Positions 9,417-18,542 of a DNA stretch of 64,000 nucleotides are shown piece after piece. The stretch covers positions 124,001 through 188,000 of the forward strand of contig NZ_WUMV01000010.1 of NCBI RefSeq assembly GCF_009826895.1, written 5' to 3'. The notes beneath the pieces are model-generated. The model was not told the origin of the DNA and made no database searches. It was given only the letters and a program-made list of their open reading frames with translations. Position numbers and translations under genes: made by a program. Source of the DNA: Stappia sediminis. GTDB taxonomy: Bacteria > Pseudomonadota > Alphaproteobacteria > Rhizobiales > Stappiaceae. Positions within the stretch are counted from its first letter, which is position 1; each line of letters opens with the position of its first letter.

Positions 9417-9815
9417 ATGGCGCGCGTAACAGTCGAAGATTGCATCGACAAGGTCGAGAATCGCTTCGAACTGGTACTTCTTGCGAGCCATCGGGCGCGG
9501 ATGATTTCCAGTGGCTCTCCGCTGACCGTCGATCGTGACAACGACAAGAATCCGGTCGTCGCACTGCGCGAAGTGGCCGAACAGACGGTCAACCCCGAGG
9601 ACCTCAAGGAAGACCTCATCCACTCGCTGCAGAAGTATGTCGAGGTCGACGAGCCGGAGCCGGATGCCGTGCCGATGGTGCCCAGCCAGTCGCAAGGCGG
9701 CACAGAGGTCAATCAGGTCGACGACACCGACATCGAATTCGACAGGATGTCGGAAGAAGATCTGCTGCGCGGGCTGGAGGGCCTCGTCCCGCCGGAGCGT
9801 TCCGACGACATCTGA
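9417..9815 (+). CDS. rpoZ: DNA-directed RNA polymerase omega subunit
   Basis: Small RNA polymerase subunit that assists assembly of the beta' subunit and, in many bacteria, forms one ppGpp-binding site. The N-terminal core ([19 protein letters not shown], then LASHRARMI and [15 protein letters not shown]) is conserved. The acidic C-terminal extension to 132 residues is typical of alphaproteobacteria. A GGAGATG-type ribosome binding site precedes ATG 9417. The next gene encodes the ppGpp synthetase/hydrolase, the standard arrangement in this group. Confidence 0.97.
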
Positions 9816-9920
9816 AGATCAAGAGAATGTCCGGATGGGCGTGAGCGCAAGATTGCCGCGCGTCTCGCCGTCCGGACCGGCGCCCTGCGGCGCTTCCATA
9901 TGCCGTGATCGGTTACGGCC

Positions 9921-12146
9921 ATGATGCGCCAATACGAACTCGTAGAACGGGTTCAACGCTACAATCCCAACGCCGACGAGGCACTGCTCAACAAGGCGTA
10001 TGTCTATGCCATGCAAAAACATGGCAGCCAGACGCGTGCCTCGGGCGACCCCTATTTTTCCCACCCCCTGGAAGTTGCCGCCATTTTGACGGACCTGCGC
10101 CTCGACGAGGCGACGATCGCCGTCGCGCTGTTGCATGACACGATCGAGGACACCGACGCCACCCGCGCGGAGATCGACAAGCTGTTCGGTGAAGAAATCG
10201 GCAGCCTTGTCGAAGGTCTGACGAAGATCAAGCGCCTGGACCTCGTATCCAAAAAGGCGAAACAGGCGGAAAACTTCCGCAAGCTCCTTCTTGCCATCGC
10301 CGACGACGTGCGCGCCCTTCTGGTCAAGCTGGCCGACCGGCTGCACAACATGCGCACGCTCCAGTTCATGCCGGAGCACAAGCGCGGGCGCATCGCCGAA
10401 GAGACGATGGAAATCTACGCCCCGCTCGCCGGACGCATGGGCATGCACGATATGCGCGAGGAGCTGGAAGATCTCTCCTTCAGCATCCTCAATCCCGACG
10501 CATACCAGACGATTACCGAGCGCCTTGCGCAAATTCGCCAAAAGAACGAAGGCCTTATCGCAGATATCGAAAGCAATCTGACCGAACGCCTCGCCGAGCG
10601 CGGCATTGCGGCGATCGTCAGGGGGCGGGAAAAACGGCCCTATTCCATCTTCCGCAAGATGCAATCGAAATCGATCGCTTTCGAGCAGTTGTCGGATATC
10701 TATGGCTTCCGCATCGTCGTCGGCACGGTGGAGGCCTGTTATCGGGTCGTCGGCGTCATCCATACCGCCTGGCCCACGGTGCCCGGCCGTTTCAAGGATT
10801 ATATCTCCACCCCCAAGCAGAACGACTACCGCTCGCTCCACACAACCGTCGTCGGGCCAAGCCGGCAGCGCGTCGAGCTGCAGATCCGCACATTCGCCAT
10901 GGACCGCGTCGCCGAATACGGCATCGCCGCCCACGCGCTTTACAAGGATGGGGAATTCGGCGGACGCAATATCGCCAAGCTCCAGGAGGAAAGCCGCGCC
11001 TACGAGTGGCTGCGGCGGACGATCGATCTTCTGTCGCAGGGCGATACGCCCGAGGAATTTCTCGAGAACACCAAGCTTGAGCTTTTCCACGACCAGGTCT
11101 TCTGCTTCACGCCCAAGGGCCGGCTGATCGCCCTGCCGCGCGGCGCGACGCCGATCGACTTCGCCTATGCCGTCCACACGGACGTTGGCAATACCTGCGT
11201 CGGCTCCAAGATCAACGGCCACATCATGCCGCTCGTCACCGAACTCAGGAATGGCGACGAGGTGGAGATCATCCGCAGTCAGGCGCAAACTCCGCCGCCT
11301 GCTTGGGAATCGATTGCCGTCACGGGCAAGGCAAGAGCCGCGATTCGGCGCGCAACGCGGGAATCCGCGCGCAAACAGTATGGCGCGCTCGGCCGGCATA
11401 TTCTGGAGCGCGCGTTTGACCGCGCCGGGCGGGAGTTGAGCGACGAGAGCCTGAACGCCGTTCTCGGTTCGCTGGGGCAGAACAATCTTCTGGATCTGCT
11501 GGCCGCCGTTGGCCGCGGCGAAATTCGTGCGGCGGAGGTTCTCGGCACCCTCTATCCCGATCACGAACCCGGACATACCGATACGCGCCCGCTCGTTTCC
11601 CAGGCATCCACCGAAGACGGCTGGTTCGACCTCGAAGCCGGGTCGGGCATGAAATTTCGCGTGCCGGAAGGTGCGGTCGCCACGAATGACGGTCCGTCCA
11701 TCCCGATACGCGGCCTGCAAGGCGACGTTCCGGTATGCTTCGCCCCGGACGGCGGCGCGGTGCCGGGGGACCGCATCGTCGGCATCCTGACGCCAGGCAC
11801 GGGCATCACGATCTATCCGATCCAGTCGCCTGCGCTGAAGGAATTCGAGGACGAGCCGGAAAGCTGGCTCGACGTGCGCTGGGATCTGGAGGCGGATCGG
11901 CGCGAGCTTTTTCCCGCGCGCATTGTGGTTGCCGCCCTCAACGAGCCTGGATCGCTTGCCACGATCGCCGGAACGATCGCAGATCTGGAAGCCAATATCG
12001 ACAACCTGAAAATGGTGCGCCGCGCGCATGATTTTCACGAGATGATCATCGATCTTGAGGTATGGGACCTCAAGCATCTCAATCGCGTGATCAACCAGCT
12101 CAGGGCGCGCTCGAACGTCTCCAGCGTGGCAAGGGTGAACGGCTGA
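9921..12146 (+). CDS. rsh: Bifunctional (p)ppGpp synthetase/hydrolase (RelA/SpoT homologue)
   Basis: Cytosolic stringent-response enzyme that makes and degrades (p)ppGpp. The order is HD hydrolase domain (about 1-190, His48, His72-Asp73 in HDTIEDT), synthetase domain (about 230-340, with GREKRPYSIFRKM), TGS domain (about 385-445, VFCFTPKGRLIALPRGA) and C-terminal ACT domain (about 665-740). Both catalytic centres look intact, as expected for the single long Rsh of alphaproteobacteria. The 741-residue length is normal. It starts about 105 bp after rpoZ and is followed closely by pyrE. Confidence 0.97.
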   Translation: MMRQYELVERVQRYNPNADEALLNKAYVYAMQKHGSQTRASGDPYFSHPLEVAAILTDLRLDEATIAVALLHDTIEDTDATRAEIDKLFGEEIGSLVEGLTKIKRLDLVSKKAKQAENFRKLLLAIADDVRALLVKLADRLHNMRTLQFMPEHKRGRIAEETMEIYAPLAGRMGMHDMREELEDLSFSILNPDAYQTITERLAQIRQKNEGLIADIESNLTERLAERGIAAIVRGREKRPYSIFRKMQSKSIAFEQLSDIYGFRIVVGTVEACYRVVGVIHTAWPTVPGRFKDYISTPKQNDYRSLHTTVVGPSRQRVELQIRTFAMDRVAEYGIAAHALYKDGEFGGRNIAKLQEESRAYEWLRRTIDLLSQGDTPEEFLENTKLELFHDQVFCFTPKGRLIALPRGATPIDFAYAVHTDVGNTCVGSKINGHIMPLVTELRNGDEVEIIRSQAQTPPPAWESIAVTGKARAAIRRATRESARKQYGALGRHILERAFDRAGRELSDESLNAVLGSLGQNNLLDLLAAVGRGEIRAAEVLGTLYPDHEPGHTDTRPLVSQASTEDGWFDLEAGSGMKFRVPEGAVATNDGPSIPIRGLQGDVPVCFAPDGGAVPGDRIVGILTPGTGITIYPIQSPALKEFEDEPESWLDVRWDLEADRRELFPARIVVAALNEPGSLATIAGTIADLEANIDNLKMVRRAHDFHEMIIDLEVWDLKHLNRVINQLRARSNVSSVARVNG

Positions 12147-12170
12147 TCCCATGACGAAGGAGAGCGAAAC

Positions 12171-12752
12171 ATGACCCGGGAAGAGGTTCTCAGTGCATTC
12201 AGGGAGGCCGGCGCGATTCTCGAGGGTCATTTCATCCTCTCTTCGGGTTTGCGCAGTCCCGTTTTCATCCAGAAGGCACGGGTGTTCATGTATCCGGACA
12301 AGACGGAGCGGCTTTGCCGCGCGCTCGCCGATCGCATCCGCGCGGCCGGCCTGGGCGACATCGACTATGTCATCTCGCCCGCGCTCGGCGGGCTTATTCC
12401 GGGCTATGAGACGGCACGCCACCTTGGCGTTCCCGCCATGTGGGTGGAGCGCGAGGAAGGCGAGTTCCGCCTGCGCCGATTCGAGATGGAAAAGGGCGCG
12501 CGCGTCGTTATCGTCGAGGATATCGTGACCACGGGCCTGTCGAGCCGCGAAACGGTGGAAGCGCTCAGGGCCCTGGGCGCGACGGTTCTGGCCGTCGCCT
12601 GCCTGATTGACCGTTCCGCCGGCGAAGCGGATCCCGGCGCTCCGCTGATTTCGCTTTGCGATTTCAAGGTGCCGGCTTATGCGGCGGATGATCTTCCGCC
12701 CGAACTGGCCGCCATTCCGGCAGTAAAGCCCGGCAGCCGGGGCCTCTCGTGA
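12171..12752 (+). CDS. pyrE: Orotate phosphoribosyltransferase
   Basis: Pyrimidine biosynthesis enzyme that joins orotate and PRPP to give OMP. The type I phosphoribosyltransferase PRPP-binding motif is visible as [14 protein letters not shown] at about 120-133, and the N-terminal [16 protein letters not shown] segment matches the alphaproteobacterial PyrE type. The 193-residue length is normal. AAGGAGAGCG lies just upstream of ATG 12171. It follows rsh by 24 bp, so the two are probably co-transcribed. Confidence 0.95.
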   Translation: MTREEVLSAFREAGAILEGHFILSSGLRSPVFIQKARVFMYPDKTERLCRALADRIRAAGLGDIDYVISPALGGLIPGYETARHLGVPAMWVEREEGEFRLRRFEMEKGARVVIVEDIVTTGLSSRETVEALRALGATVLAVACLIDRSAGEADPGAPLISLCDFKVPAYAADDLPPELAAIPAVKPGSRGLS

Positions 12753-12909
12753 CGATGAGGAAGACCAGCTCGGGCGCCCAAAAATCTGTTGGCAATCCGC
12801 CTCCGGTCCGATTGCGGCATAATTGCCTCAAGATTTACCGCCCCGTGACCTGATAGGATCACACCCAAGCAGCACTCAACGACAAATATAATCTGCGCTA
12901 TAGATCGAG

Positions 12910-13491
12910 ATGCTCTTCCAACGCCGTCAGAAACCGAACCAGTTGCAGCGCCTTAGGGTGGCGGTTTGGCCGCGCCACAGCTGGTCGCGTTCCCTGAGGT
13001 ATTTTTCGAAGCGCATCCTGCGGCTGACGGGCTCGCCCCATGCGATCGCGCTTGGTTTCGCCGCCGGTGCGTTTGCATCGATCACGCCGCTGATCGGTTT
13101 TCACTTCATCCTCAGTTTCATCATCGCCTTCATCATCGGCGGCAATATGCTGGCGGCAGCCCTCGGGACGGCGGTCGGCAACCCGTTTACCTTCCCCTTT
13201 ATCTGGACATCGACCTACAAGCTCGGCACCTTGATTTTGCACGGCGAGGCACGGCATTTCAGGAGCAATGCGCTGAAAGGGGAGCTTGGCGAAACGCTGT
13301 TTGAGAAATCGCTGGATACGCTCTGGCCGGTTCTGAAGCCCATGTTCGTCGGCTCGATTCCGATCGGCATCGCCGTCGGCGTCCTGTCTTATTTCATCGT
13401 CTACTACAGTGTGCATGCCTATCAGCGAGGGCGGCGCCAGCGGCTTGCGGCGCGCCGTTCGCTTCCCCAGCGCATGACATCCGCCGAATAA
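12910..13491 (+). CDS. DUF2062 domain-containing membrane protein
   Basis: Protein of 193 residues with two to three hydrophobic segments and the DUF2062 motifs: SPHAIALGFAAGAFASITPLIG after an arginine-rich N terminus, then GNPFTFPFIW. DUF2062 proteins are small integral membrane proteins of unknown function, often beside acpS or PRPP-related genes in alphaproteobacteria. The C-terminal tail is strongly basic (RGRRQRLAARR). About 160 bp separate it from pyrE, so it may have its own promoter. Confidence 0.8.
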   Translation: MLFQRRQKPNQLQRLRVAVWPRHSWSRSLRYFSKRILRLTGSPHAIALGFAAGAFASITPLIGFHFILSFIIAFIIGGNMLAAALGTAVGNPFTFPFIWTSTYKLGTLILHGEARHFRSNALKGELGETLFEKSLDTLWPVLKPMFVGSIPIGIAVGVLSYFIVYYSVHAYQRGRRQRLAARRSLPQRMTSAE

Positions 13492-13555
13492 GGTGCGTGG
13501 TGCGCCGAAAGGCTCGCAGGCACTTCGTATATTCGTGAGCTTGAAAGAGGCGCCT

Positions 13556-13954
13556 TTGACCAAAAGAGCACATGTTCCGAAGGATCTTCAAAGCTACTAT
13601 GACGATTGGCGCATGTCGCCGGGTCTTGAGGCAGACGGTTTCCTCTTTCTCACCGGCTTCACCGGGGCGGGTACGGACGGCACGATGCCGGAAGATACCG
13701 AAATGCAGATCCGGCAGGCGTTCGCCAAGGTTGGCCTGGTTCTGCGCGAGGCCGGTTTGAGTTTCGATTCCATTGTCGAGATGACCACGTACCACGTGGG
13801 ATTGCGCGACCACCTCGAAACGTTCAAAAAGGTGCGTGCGGAGCTCGTGGCGGAACCCTACCCCGCCTGGACCGCGATAGAAGTCGCAGGTTTCGTGACG
13901 GAAGACGCCATCGTCGAAATTCGCGCAATTGCCCGGCGCAACCAGCCTGACTGA
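13556..13954 (+). CDS. RidA family protein
   Basis: Member of the YjgF/YER057c/UK114 (RidA) family, trimeric enzymes that hydrolyse reactive enamine/imine intermediates or act in amine catabolism. Recognisable segments are [30 protein letters not shown], and [11 protein letters not shown] near the end. The usual RidA arginine in the substrate pocket (YPxRxAvEV) appears replaced, with PAWTAIEV here, so imine deaminase activity is doubtful. TTG 13556 is chosen because GAAAGAGG lies 6 bases upstream and it gives the usual length of about 132 residues; an upstream in-frame GTG at 13493 is possible. It sits between DUF2062 and acpS. Confidence 0.8.
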   Translation: MTKRAHVPKDLQSYYDDWRMSPGLEADGFLFLTGFTGAGTDGTMPEDTEMQIRQAFAKVGLVLREAGLSFDSIVEMTTYHVGLRDHLETFKKVRAELVAEPYPAWTAIEVAGFVTEDAIVEIRAIARRNQPD

Positions 13955-13965
13955 CGGGATTTCAC

Positions 13966-14403
13966 ATGATAGTCGGCATCGGATCGGACCTCATCGACAT
14001 CAGGCGCATCGAGAAAACGCTCTCGCGATTCGGGGAGCGGTTCACGAATCGCGTCTTCACGGAAGTCGAAAGAGCCAAGTCCGACCGGCGTTCGGAGCGT
14101 GCGGCATCCTACGCAAAGCGCTTTGCGGCAAAGGAGGCCTGTTCGAAAGCGCTCGGCACCGGAATTCGCATGGGCGTTGCGTGGCGCGAGATGGGCGTCG
14201 TCAATCTGCCGTCCGGCAAGCCGACCATGGAATTGAGCGGAAGCGCGCTTAAGCGTTTGGAATCGTTGGTTCCCTTCGGGTTTTCCGCGAGGATCGACCT
14301 GACGATCACGGACGATTTTCCCCTCGCCCAGGCCTTCGTCGTCATTACCGCCTGGCCGCCGGATTGGCCGAGCCTTGAAACACTTCACGAACGGAATGAC
14401 TGA
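13966..14403 (+). CDS. acpS: Holo-[acyl-carrier-protein] synthase
   Basis: Transfers 4'-phosphopantetheine from CoA to acyl carrier protein. The hallmarks are the N-terminal [17 protein letters not shown] and the [14 protein letters not shown] motif, which holds the catalytic Glu and Lys. At 145 residues it is slightly longer than many because of a C-terminal tail. It begins the acpS-lepB-rnc-era-recO block typical of alphaproteobacteria. Confidence 0.96.
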   Translation: MIVGIGSDLIDIRRIEKTLSRFGERFTNRVFTEVERAKSDRRSERAASYAKRFAAKEACSKALGTGIRMGVAWREMGVVNLPSGKPTMELSGSALKRLESLVPFGFSARIDLTITDDFPLAQAFVVITAWPPDWPSLETLHERND

Positions 14404-14578
14404 ATGGTTCCGCGCTATTCGTTGCGTTGCACCAGACGAACCGATAGAAGTTTTTTGCGACTGCGGCCGGGGCGGGCTCGATCCGGCCGTTAAGCTTAAT
14501 TTCTGTTGGGACGGCATTTTCGCGCCGGGGGCTGGATGCGCGGATGGTGAGACCCTGAATTGAAAGATGAAGGATGAA

Positions 14579-15331
14579 ATGAGCGTGTCCGAAGAAAAGA
14601 AGGCAAAGGAAGGCGGTCTGTACGAAACCGTCAAGGTGATCGTTCAGGCCCTGATCCTGGCGCTCGTCGTCCGTACGCTCTTCTTCCAGCCCTTCAACAT
14701 TCCCTCCGGTTCGATGATGGATACGCTCCTCATCGGAGATTATCTCTTCGTCTCGAAATACAGCTACGGCTATTCCAAATATTCCTTCCCCTACGGCCTG
14801 GCGCCCATTGAGGGCCGCTTGTGGGCCGAAGAACCCAAGCGCGGCGACATCGCCGTCTTCAAGCTGCCGAAGGACAATTCCACCGATTACATAAAGCGCG
14901 TGATCGGCCTGCCGGGCGACGAGATCCAGATGATCGACGGCGTCCTGCAGATCAACGGCGAGGCGATCAAGCGCGAGCGGATCGACGACTACATCGAGAC
15001 CGATCCCTTCGGAAACGTGCGCCGCGTGCCGCGATACCGCGAGACGCTGCCGAATGGCGTAACCTACGATACGCTGGACCTGACCCAGCGCGGGACGTGG
15101 GACAATACCCGCGTTTACAAGGTGCCGCCCGGCCACTTCTTCATGATGGGAGACAACCGGGACAATTCCACCGACAGCCGCGTTTTGTCGGCCGTGGGCT
15201 ATGTACCGTTCGAGAATTTCGTCGGCCGCGCGGAGATAATCTTCTTCTCGATCGACGAGGACGCGTCCGCCTGGATGGTCTGGAAGTGGCCCTGGACGGT
15301 TCGCTGGAACCGTATCTTCCGCGGTCTTTGA
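14579..15331 (+). CDS. lepB: Signal peptidase I
   Basis: Membrane-anchored serine/lysine protease that removes signal peptides from secreted proteins. There is one N-terminal membrane anchor (VKVIVQALILALVVRTLFF). The catalytic serine is in IPSGSMMDTLL, the catalytic lysine in YIKRVIGLPGD, and the GDNRDNSTDSR box is conserved. ATG 14579 has GAAGGATG just upstream and is preferred to the ATG four codons earlier. Length 250 residues. It lies 31 bp upstream of rnc. Confidence 0.96.
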   Translation: MSVSEEKKAKEGGLYETVKVIVQALILALVVRTLFFQPFNIPSGSMMDTLLIGDYLFVSKYSYGYSKYSFPYGLAPIEGRLWAEEPKRGDIAVFKLPKDNSTDYIKRVIGLPGDEIQMIDGVLQINGEAIKRERIDDYIETDPFGNVRRVPRYRETLPNGVTYDTLDLTQRGTWDNTRVYKVPPGHFFMMGDNRDNSTDSRVLSAVGYVPFENFVGRAEIIFFSIDEDASAWMVWKWPWTVRWNRIFRGL

Positions 15332-15361
15332 CCGGCGCGACACCTTCGGAGTGAATGCAAA

Positions 15362-16075
15362 ATGAACCCCCGCCGCACCGACCGGGCGCTGGAGGAGCGC
15401 ATCGGCTATCGCTTTCGCGATCCCGACCTTCTGGAACGCGCGCTGACCCATGCCTCGGCGGTTTCCGGCGACGGCATTGCCACGCAAAGCTATCAGCGGC
15501 TGGAGTTCCTGGGCGACCGGGTGCTCGGGCTCGCCATCTCCTCGATGCTTTATGCCGACTTTCCCGATGCCGAGGAAGGTGAGCTTGCCCGCCGCCTCAA
15601 CCAGCTTGTGAAGCGCGAGACCTGCGCGGAAGTCGCATCCGAACTTCATATAGGCGAGGCGCTTCGCGTCGGCGAAGGCGAGGCGCAGACCGGAGGACGC
15701 AAGAAAACGGCGATCCTGGCCGATGTCTGCGAATCCCTTATTGCCGCAATCTATCTCGACGCCGGCTATGTGACGGCGGCCGAGTTCGTCGACCGCTTCT
15801 GGCGCAAGCGCATGACGGAGTTCAAGGGCCCGTTGCGCGATGCCAAGACGAGCCTTCAGGAATGGGCGCAAGGGCGCGGTCTCGAACCGCCGTCCTACAA
15901 GATCACCAACCGGGGCGGGCCGGATCATGCACCGGAATTCACCGTGACGGTGTATGTTGACGGTGTGGAGAAGGCGTCCGGCGTGGGCGGCTCGAAGCGC
16001 ATTGCCGAGCAGAACGCGGCCGAGGCGGCACTCGTGCACGAAGGCGTGTGGACAGGAAACAGAGACGGTGAGTAA
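15362..16075 (+). CDS. rnc: Ribonuclease III
   Basis: Double-strand-specific endoribonuclease for rRNA and mRNA processing. The signature LEFLGDRVLGL with catalytic acidic residues lies at about 46-56, and the second catalytic site is in ADVCESLIAAIYLDAG. The C-terminal double-stranded RNA binding domain (about 158-230, KTSLQEWAQGRGLEPPSYK) is complete. Length 237 residues is normal. The stop codon region overlaps possible upstream starts of era. Confidence 0.97.
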   Translation: MNPRRTDRALEERIGYRFRDPDLLERALTHASAVSGDGIATQSYQRLEFLGDRVLGLAISSMLYADFPDAEEGELARRLNQLVKRETCAEVASELHIGEALRVGEGEAQTGGRKKTAILADVCESLIAAIYLDAGYVTAAEFVDRFWRKRMTEFKGPLRDAKTSLQEWAQGRGLEPPSYKITNRGGPDHAPEFTVTVYVDGVEKASGVGGSKRIAEQNAAEAALVHEGVWTGNRDGE

Positions 16076-16088
16076 CCACGAAGAGCCC

Positions 16089-17018
16089 ATGGCGGGCAAA
16101 AATTCGGCTGCCGACGCCGGCGACGGACCGACGAAGGCCGGTTTCGTGGCGCTGATCGGCGCGCCGAATGCCGGCAAATCGACCCTTCTCAATCAGCTTG
16201 TCGGCACGAAGGTGTCCATCGTCACACATAAGGTGCAAACGACACGCGCGATCATCCGCGGCATCGCCATGCACGGCGCCTCGCAGATCGTTTTCGTGGA
16301 TACGCCGGGCATTTTCCGTCCCAGGCGCCGGCTTGACCGCGCCATGGTGGACACCGCTTGGGGCGGAGCGAAGGATGCCGATGTCGTGGCGCTCCTGATC
16401 GATGCGCGCAAGGGGCTCGACGAGCAGAACGAGAAGATCCTCGAAAAGCTTGCCGACATCAAGCTGAAGAAAATCCTGATCCTCAACAAGATCGACACGG
16501 TCAAGCGCGACAGCCTGCTGGCGCTTGCCCAATTGATCAATGCCCGAACGCAATTCGAACGGACCTTCATGGTCTCGGCGCTCAATGGCGACGGCGTTTC
16601 GGATCTTGTCGAATATTTCGCCGAAAACGTGCCGGATGGGCCATGGCTTTACCCTGAAGATCAGGCTTCCGACCTTCCCTTGCGCATGCTTGCGGCTGAA
16701 ATCACGCGCGAAAAGCTGTTCCTGCGGCTACATGAGGAACTGCCCTATATTTCGACGGTGGAGACGGAAAGCTGGCAGGAGCGCAAGGACGGTTCGGTCA
16801 GGATCGAGCAAACGATCTTCGTGGAGCGCGACAGCCAGAAGAGCATCGTCCTCGGCAAGCGCGGCCAGACGATTAAGGCGATCTCGCAGGCCGCGCGCGA
16901 GGAAATCTCCGAAATGCTGGAGCAGCCGGTCCACCTCTTCCTCTTTGTGAAGGTGCGCGAGAACTGGGCCGACGATCCCGAGCGCTACCGCGAGATGGGG
17001 CTGGAGTTTCCGCACTAG
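16089..17018 (+). CDS. era: GTPase Era
   Basis: Ribosome-associated GTPase needed for 30S maturation and 16S rRNA 3'-end processing. The G1 P-loop (GAPNAGKSTLL), G3 (DTPG) and G4 (NKID) motifs are present, and the C-terminal KH domain has VLGKRGQTIKAI. ATG 16089 gives a 309-residue protein starting MAGKNS; an in-frame GTG at 16068 that overlaps the rnc stop is an alternative. The stop codon TAG is immediately abutted by a dispersed palindromic repeat. Confidence 0.96.
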   Translation: MAGKNSAADAGDGPTKAGFVALIGAPNAGKSTLLNQLVGTKVSIVTHKVQTTRAIIRGIAMHGASQIVFVDTPGIFRPRRRLDRAMVDTAWGGAKDADVVALLIDARKGLDEQNEKILEKLADIKLKKILILNKIDTVKRDSLLALAQLINARTQFERTFMVSALNGDGVSDLVEYFAENVPDGPWLYPEDQASDLPLRMLAAEITREKLFLRLHEELPYISTVETESWQERKDGSVRIEQTIFVERDSQKSIVLGKRGQTIKAISQAAREEISEMLEQPVHLFLFVKVRENWADDPERYREMGLEFPH

Positions 17019-17109
17019 AGCGCTTTCGTGACAAGAATTCGCTCCAGCATGAATATCTTGAGCATATCCTTGTCGCGAAATCCGATTCAGATTTCGCGGG
17101 ATATGCTCT
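17018..17109. repeat. Dispersed palindromic repeat, copy 1
   Basis: Begins at the last base of the era stop codon. It contains a GAATTCGCTCCA core (about 17035-17046), then a long hairpin at about 17060-17108: the outer arms are GAGCATATCC and GGATATGCTC, the inner arms CGCGAAATC and GATTTCGCG. A second copy of the same layout, with compensating base changes, is at 23177-23287. Confidence 0.8.
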
Positions 17110-17145
17110 AACGCGGGAAACGGGCGCGAGAGGCGGGTCCGGACG

Positions 17146-17883
17146 ATGGAATGGACGGGGCAAGGCGTCATACTCGGTTGCCGCCGCCATGGCGAGCATG
17201 ACGTCATCGTCGAGGTGATGACCCGTGACCGGGGCCGGCATCTGGGCCTCGTGCGCGGCGGGCGCAGCCGCCGTCATCAAGCGACACTTCAGCCGGGAAA
17301 TGAGGTCGGCCTTGTCTGGCGTGCGCGGCTTGACGGTCATCTCGGCAATTTTACCGTGGAGCCTTCGCACCTTCGCGCCGCGTCCCTGATGCAATCGGCC
17401 GAGGGGATCTACGGCATTCAGGCTGTCGCGGCACTCTTGCGCCTCCTGCCGGAGCGCGATCCCCACCCCGCCCTGTTCGACGCTCTCGAGGTTATTCTCG
17501 AACACGCGGATACGCCGGAAATCGTCGGCGCGCTCGTCGTCCGCCTTGAGCTGCAGATGTTGAACGAGCTTGGCTTCGGGCTTGACCTGGCACGCTGCGC
17601 GGCAACCGGCGCGAAGGCCGATCTGGTGTACGTTTCGCCGAAATCGGGCCGCGCCGTAAGCCGGGAAGCCGGGAAGCCCTATCACGACAAGCTGCTGGCG
17701 CTGCCTGCTTTCTTGCGGGAAAGCGAGGAAGGAACGCCCCGCTCCGCCGATGCCCCATCGCTGCAAGCCGCCTTCCGCCTCACCGGCTTTTTCCTGCACC
17801 GCCATGTGTGGGAGCCGCGCGGGCTTGAACCTTCGCCCGCGCGCGAGGGATTCATCCAGGCGGTCCTGCGCGATGCGTTGTGA
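17146..17883 (+). CDS. recO: DNA repair protein RecO
   Basis: RecFOR-pathway mediator that loads RecA on SSB-coated single-stranded DNA. The N-terminal OB-fold ([19 protein letters not shown]...VRGGRSRR) and the helical C-terminal domain are both recognisable, and the 245-residue length fits the alphaproteobacterial RecO. It follows era after the palindromic repeat and ends the acpS-recO block. It converges with the hypothetical gene on the other strand. Confidence 0.93.
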   Translation: MEWTGQGVILGCRRHGEHDVIVEVMTRDRGRHLGLVRGGRSRRHQATLQPGNEVGLVWRARLDGHLGNFTVEPSHLRAASLMQSAEGIYGIQAVAALLRLLPERDPHPALFDALEVILEHADTPEIVGALVVRLELQMLNELGFGLDLARCAATGAKADLVYVSPKSGRAVSREAGKPYHDKLLALPAFLRESEEGTPRSADAPSLQAAFRLTGFFLHRHVWEPRGLEPSPAREGFIQAVLRDAL

Positions 17884-17895
17884 TATGTGATGCTA

Positions 17896-18366
17896 CTACG
17901 CCGCCTCGAAATCGGCGCGAATGGCCATATAGGCCGAAGGGCTTGGCTGGCTGTTCATCATCGTCTTGCGCCAGGCTTCCTGTTCGGCATTTATCAAGGC
18001 CAGTTCCCAGACACAGGCGATTGCCGGCCGTTTCACCGTGTCCATAGGCTCGCTTGCGGAATACTGTTTGCGGTAGATATGCTGACACAGCACCGAGCCT
18101 TGTATCCACCAGTGCGCCGCGATGGAAATTCCAAGCTCGCCTGGATGAATGATCACAAAACCCATGCCATTGTCGTCGCCTTCGTCCTCCACAAGCGGCA
18201 CGACTTCCTCGCGCACGAATGACTGCGCGAATGAAACGGTAGTCTCGTCGATTGTTTTTTCCTCAGCGACAAGACCGTAGATCTTGAATTGCAGACCGCC
18301 AATTTCCCATTGGCCCAAGTTTGAAACACCGCGCGGGCAGTAAACCTCGATATTTTCCAGGTTCAT
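17896..18366 (-). CDS. Conserved hypothetical protein
   Basis: Protein of 156 residues that I do not assign to a named family. It has no signal peptide or membrane segment. Notable features are an acidic centre (VEDEGDDNGMGFVIIHPGE), a Trp-rich stretch (AHWWIQGS), and a helical C terminus (WELALINAEQEAWRKTMM). The gene is supported by an excellent ribosome binding site, GGAGGAGG, a few bases before ATG 18366, and by its fit in the gap between recO and the divergent parC. Function unknown. Confidence 0.75.
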   Translation of the reverse strand: MNLENIEVYCPRGVSNLGQWEIGGLQFKIYGLVAEEKTIDETTVSFAQSFVREEVVPLVEDEGDDNGMGFVIIHPGELGISIAAHWWIQGSVLCQHIYRKQYSASEPMDTVKRPAIACVWELALINAEQEAWRKTMMNSQPSPSAYMAIRADFEAA

Positions 18367-18542
18367 CGAACCTCCTCCAAATTAAGGACCAAAGTGGCAT
18401 CTGCCCGCTGTGTGCAAAAATCAATTCGATGTCAGTTCCGACAGACAACACCGCCGGAAAATCGGCTGAATTCCGCGAAAATCTGTGCACAGATATTGGC
18501 CGGCGAATTGATTCGCCGCGGCATTGCGGTTAACTGGAACAT

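Noticed and set aside
9832-9877. GTCCGG...CCGGAC pairing between rpoZ and rsh as a terminator
   Set aside because: The stem is short with a long loop and no T-run, and the two genes normally form one transcript.
9819-12422. An 867-codon open frame on the minus strand opposite rsh
   Set aside because: It covers the rsh gene, has no family motif and no ribosome binding site, and is a shadow of strong codon bias in rsh.
14345-16192. A 615-codon minus-strand frame opposite lepB and rnc
   Set aside because: Both genes on the other strand are complete and universally conserved; the antisense frame has no supporting signal.
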